A stretch of 64,000 nt of DNA, taken from assembly GCF_921293095.1 (NCBI RefSeq), contig NC_060249.1, positions 73,481,907 through 73,545,906 of the forward strand, in the 5' to 3' direction. Positions 37,780 to 64,000 of the stretch are shown piece by piece. Each line of letters starts with the position of its first letter. Position 1 is the stretch's first letter. The notes beneath the pieces were generated by a model. That model had not been told where the DNA came from. It searched no databases and saw nothing but the letters and a program-made list of their open reading frames with translations. Made by a program: the position numbers and the translations under genes. Source of the stretch: Ischnura elegans. Lineage: Eukaryota; Arthropoda; Insecta; Odonata; Coenagrionidae.

Positions 37780-39253
37780 TAAGCCAGTTAAGAAGTTTAA
37801 TGACTTCAAGCTAGACCCATACATCTCCATATTGCTAACACCAAAAACTGGTCCATGCCACTACCCCACTTCCGTGTCGGCTCAAAATAATATGTATTTG
37901 CATCTCCCAGAACTTGCACTCAAGGGTATTTAATCTTTATTAATTTTTTTATATTTTGCCATTTATAGCAATTGAAAATCAATTTTCAGTTTTTTTTTAC
38001 CAATTAGCACCACAAAGGCCATCAGAGCGTTTGTGTGCCATGGCATGCAGCAAAAATTACTTCTGGATACCTCAACCATCATTCTACAATCGGCACCCAT
38101 GTCTAATTAAAACATAGCAATATTCTATACCAGTTGGAATAACTTTTTCAGGACAGAATATTGCCTTTACTTCTTCCACATCAACTTTTTCACTAACTTC
38201 TTGTATGCCAATGTTAAACATGTATTGTGAATGAAAACCTGAGCTAATCATCTAACTGAAATGTTTCATAATATTGTCGAGGATTCTGTTTATTTTGCAT
38301 GACTTAATGAGACATTCATAGGGTAATAAAAGTACAAATTATCAATCATATTCTTTTATTTATGGTAACAAGATTAACTGGAATATTGGTAACAAGCATA
38401 TTGCATTGATGCAAAAGATATGGATGGTTCAGTATTAAGGGGAAACAAAAATTTTGTTAGACATACATAAAAAACACCAACCTTCATTCAGGTTTAAAAT
38501 TTTGGCTATCCTTAAATACAAAAAAAATTGGTAAGAACTCAGATGATTGATAGCTGAGGCACAAGTGGTATGCATATGAGAGTTGAGAACTAATCTACCC
38601 CTAAAAATGTGCATTATAAAATATTAGAAGATAGAACTCATGGAACTAAAATATTCTATGGCTATAAAAAAAATATTATCAGATCAACATAGAATAACCA
38701 AAAAAATATCTTCATTAACATAATGCTACTGTAATAAGAGCTTGAATTGCACATAAAACTTAAAAAGAACCAGAAAATAATGAGTTATAAATAATTTTAC
38801 AATCACAATATGTAATATTTAGGTTAAGTACCCAATACCTTTACCAAAAAGTAATCTAAAATAATTATCTCTTTTATCACATGAAACTGCATTGCTGCTA
38901 TCTTTACACAGCCATAAATTATGTTGTGCATTTATGAGAGAAAATTTAAGATATACATGGCAATAAACTATCCACATTCGAGATTCAGCATAGAATAATC
39001 CTTTGGAACGATTCTTTGATTATATATTTTCAATTCAATATATACAGAACAATGCTCTTTGGTTGTAGATGTATACTGAAAAAGTCACAATTTTCTTTGC
39101 AGTTATAGCACCAAGACCTTAAACCACCAGACGTCCAATAATTGTGATGCATAAATAGAAATTAGAGGCAGAATGAGCAAATACCTCCACAAAGCCAAGT
39201 TCAGATGAGTCTTCAAATGGTGATCACCTTGCAAAGATGGCATGATTGAAATC
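37780..39253. other. AT-rich DNA; part is probably the MRP-like 3' UTR
   Basis: No repeat border or other gene is seen. Part of this must be the 3' UTR downstream of the stop at 39254. Minus-strand AATAAA candidates occur at 38355-38360 and near 38290. Confidence 0.45.
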
Positions 39254-63290
<24,037 letters not shown>

Positions 63291-64000
63291 CTGAAATATA
63301 GGAATTTAATTGATTAGGGAATAACCAAGACAAATATATATGTACTCTGTTACAGCTTAATCAAGGAGAAATTTAAGGAAAGTTTGTTTTTTAAAGTTGA
63401 ACTTTAAAATTAACAGACAGAAATAACCTTCATAATCTTCCAAACGATATTTTAGATATTATCTTTAAGGAATATTTAACGGCAATCTTATGGGATTTAG
63501 AAAATTCATAGAGCCCCCAAGAACATAAAAGTTGAAATGGATTAAAAATTCCTATGAGGCAGTAGAATATATCCCACATACATATGTACTAAATCATGAA
63601 CTTCCACAGAAATAAAATTTGGTCAAATACATAATCCATGTACTTGGTCAAGATGTGTCCCAGTATCACCATTGGAATGCCTTAGAAAATAATCTAATAA
63701 AAACTTTAATAATAAAAAATATGTACCTCTATTACAATGTGCATATTATTATTACTTTCATGTATTACTCCCCTGGCTCCAATCCTTCGCTAACAATGCT
63801 TACGTATTACCTTTCTAATACAGAAAACCAAAATGATATGAATGGCTCCATCAATGTTAAGGTCCATTTCCATCCTTCTCTTTCAAGTAAACATCTATCA
63901 AATGAAAAATTTGCCTAACTTATGATTCTTTACATGATTACCAAGTCTCTAACCAGCAAACACTAAGAAGAGAATTCTTGATTGTGGTCTATCGTCAGTT
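63291..64000. other. intron sequence to window edge
   Basis: AT-rich, no exon recognised. The next upstream exon of the MRP-like gene should lie beyond the edge. An open frame on the plus strand (63619-63918) is not supported. Confidence 0.45.

Overview
This is a eukaryotic window: spliced exons with GT/AG borders, AT-rich introns and intergenic DNA, and dense relics of metazoan transposable elements. The element mix (RTE and CR1/Jockey-group LINEs, tRNA-headed SINEs, Penelope-like sequences with hammerhead-type cores, hAT, pogo/Tigger, IS630/mariner-like and TTAA-duplicating DNA elements) suggests an arthropod, most likely an insect. The species cannot be fixed from the sequence alone.

Only one host gene is clear. 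The 3' half of an ABCC-type (MRP1-like) ABC transporter lies on the minus strand from about 63290 down to the stop codon at 39254. Eleven exons join in frame into 1296 nt (432 codons with the stop). They encode the end of the second transmembrane domain and a complete second nucleotide-binding domain with Walker A, Q-loop, split LSVGQ signature, Walker B and H-loop. The 5' exons lie beyond the right edge.

Positions 1-38000 are mostly intergenic or belong to an unidentified intron. They hold RTE tails (1030-1400, 12650-13020), an inverted pair of tRNA-headed SINEs (2743-3677), a CR1/Jockey-group fragment (3840-4543), an IS630/mariner-like transposase relic (11670-12010), an inverted-repeat MITE (13977-14232), several Penelope-like hairpins, a divergent tandem array (23130-24190), an hAT element nested in an hAT element (31096-33702), a TTAA MITE (34304-34847), and a LINE endonuclease fragment interrupted by an hAT MITE (35090-36170).

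The introns of the transporter gene hold the most unusual structures. There is a LINE split by a 3.3-kb terminal-inverted-repeat element, which is itself split by a palindromic LTR-like insertion with 625-bp arms (40590-44530). There is a foldback element with 943-bp arms around a broken transposase fragment (46711-49055), a Harbinger-like element (49628-51251) and a pogo/Tigger relic (52364-54240). Finally, a Penelope-like element with inverted hammerhead-bearing arms is split by a 2.86-kb DNA transposon with a 9-bp target duplication (56412-59855). Many boundaries are fixed by target-site duplications, so the order of insertion can be read directly.
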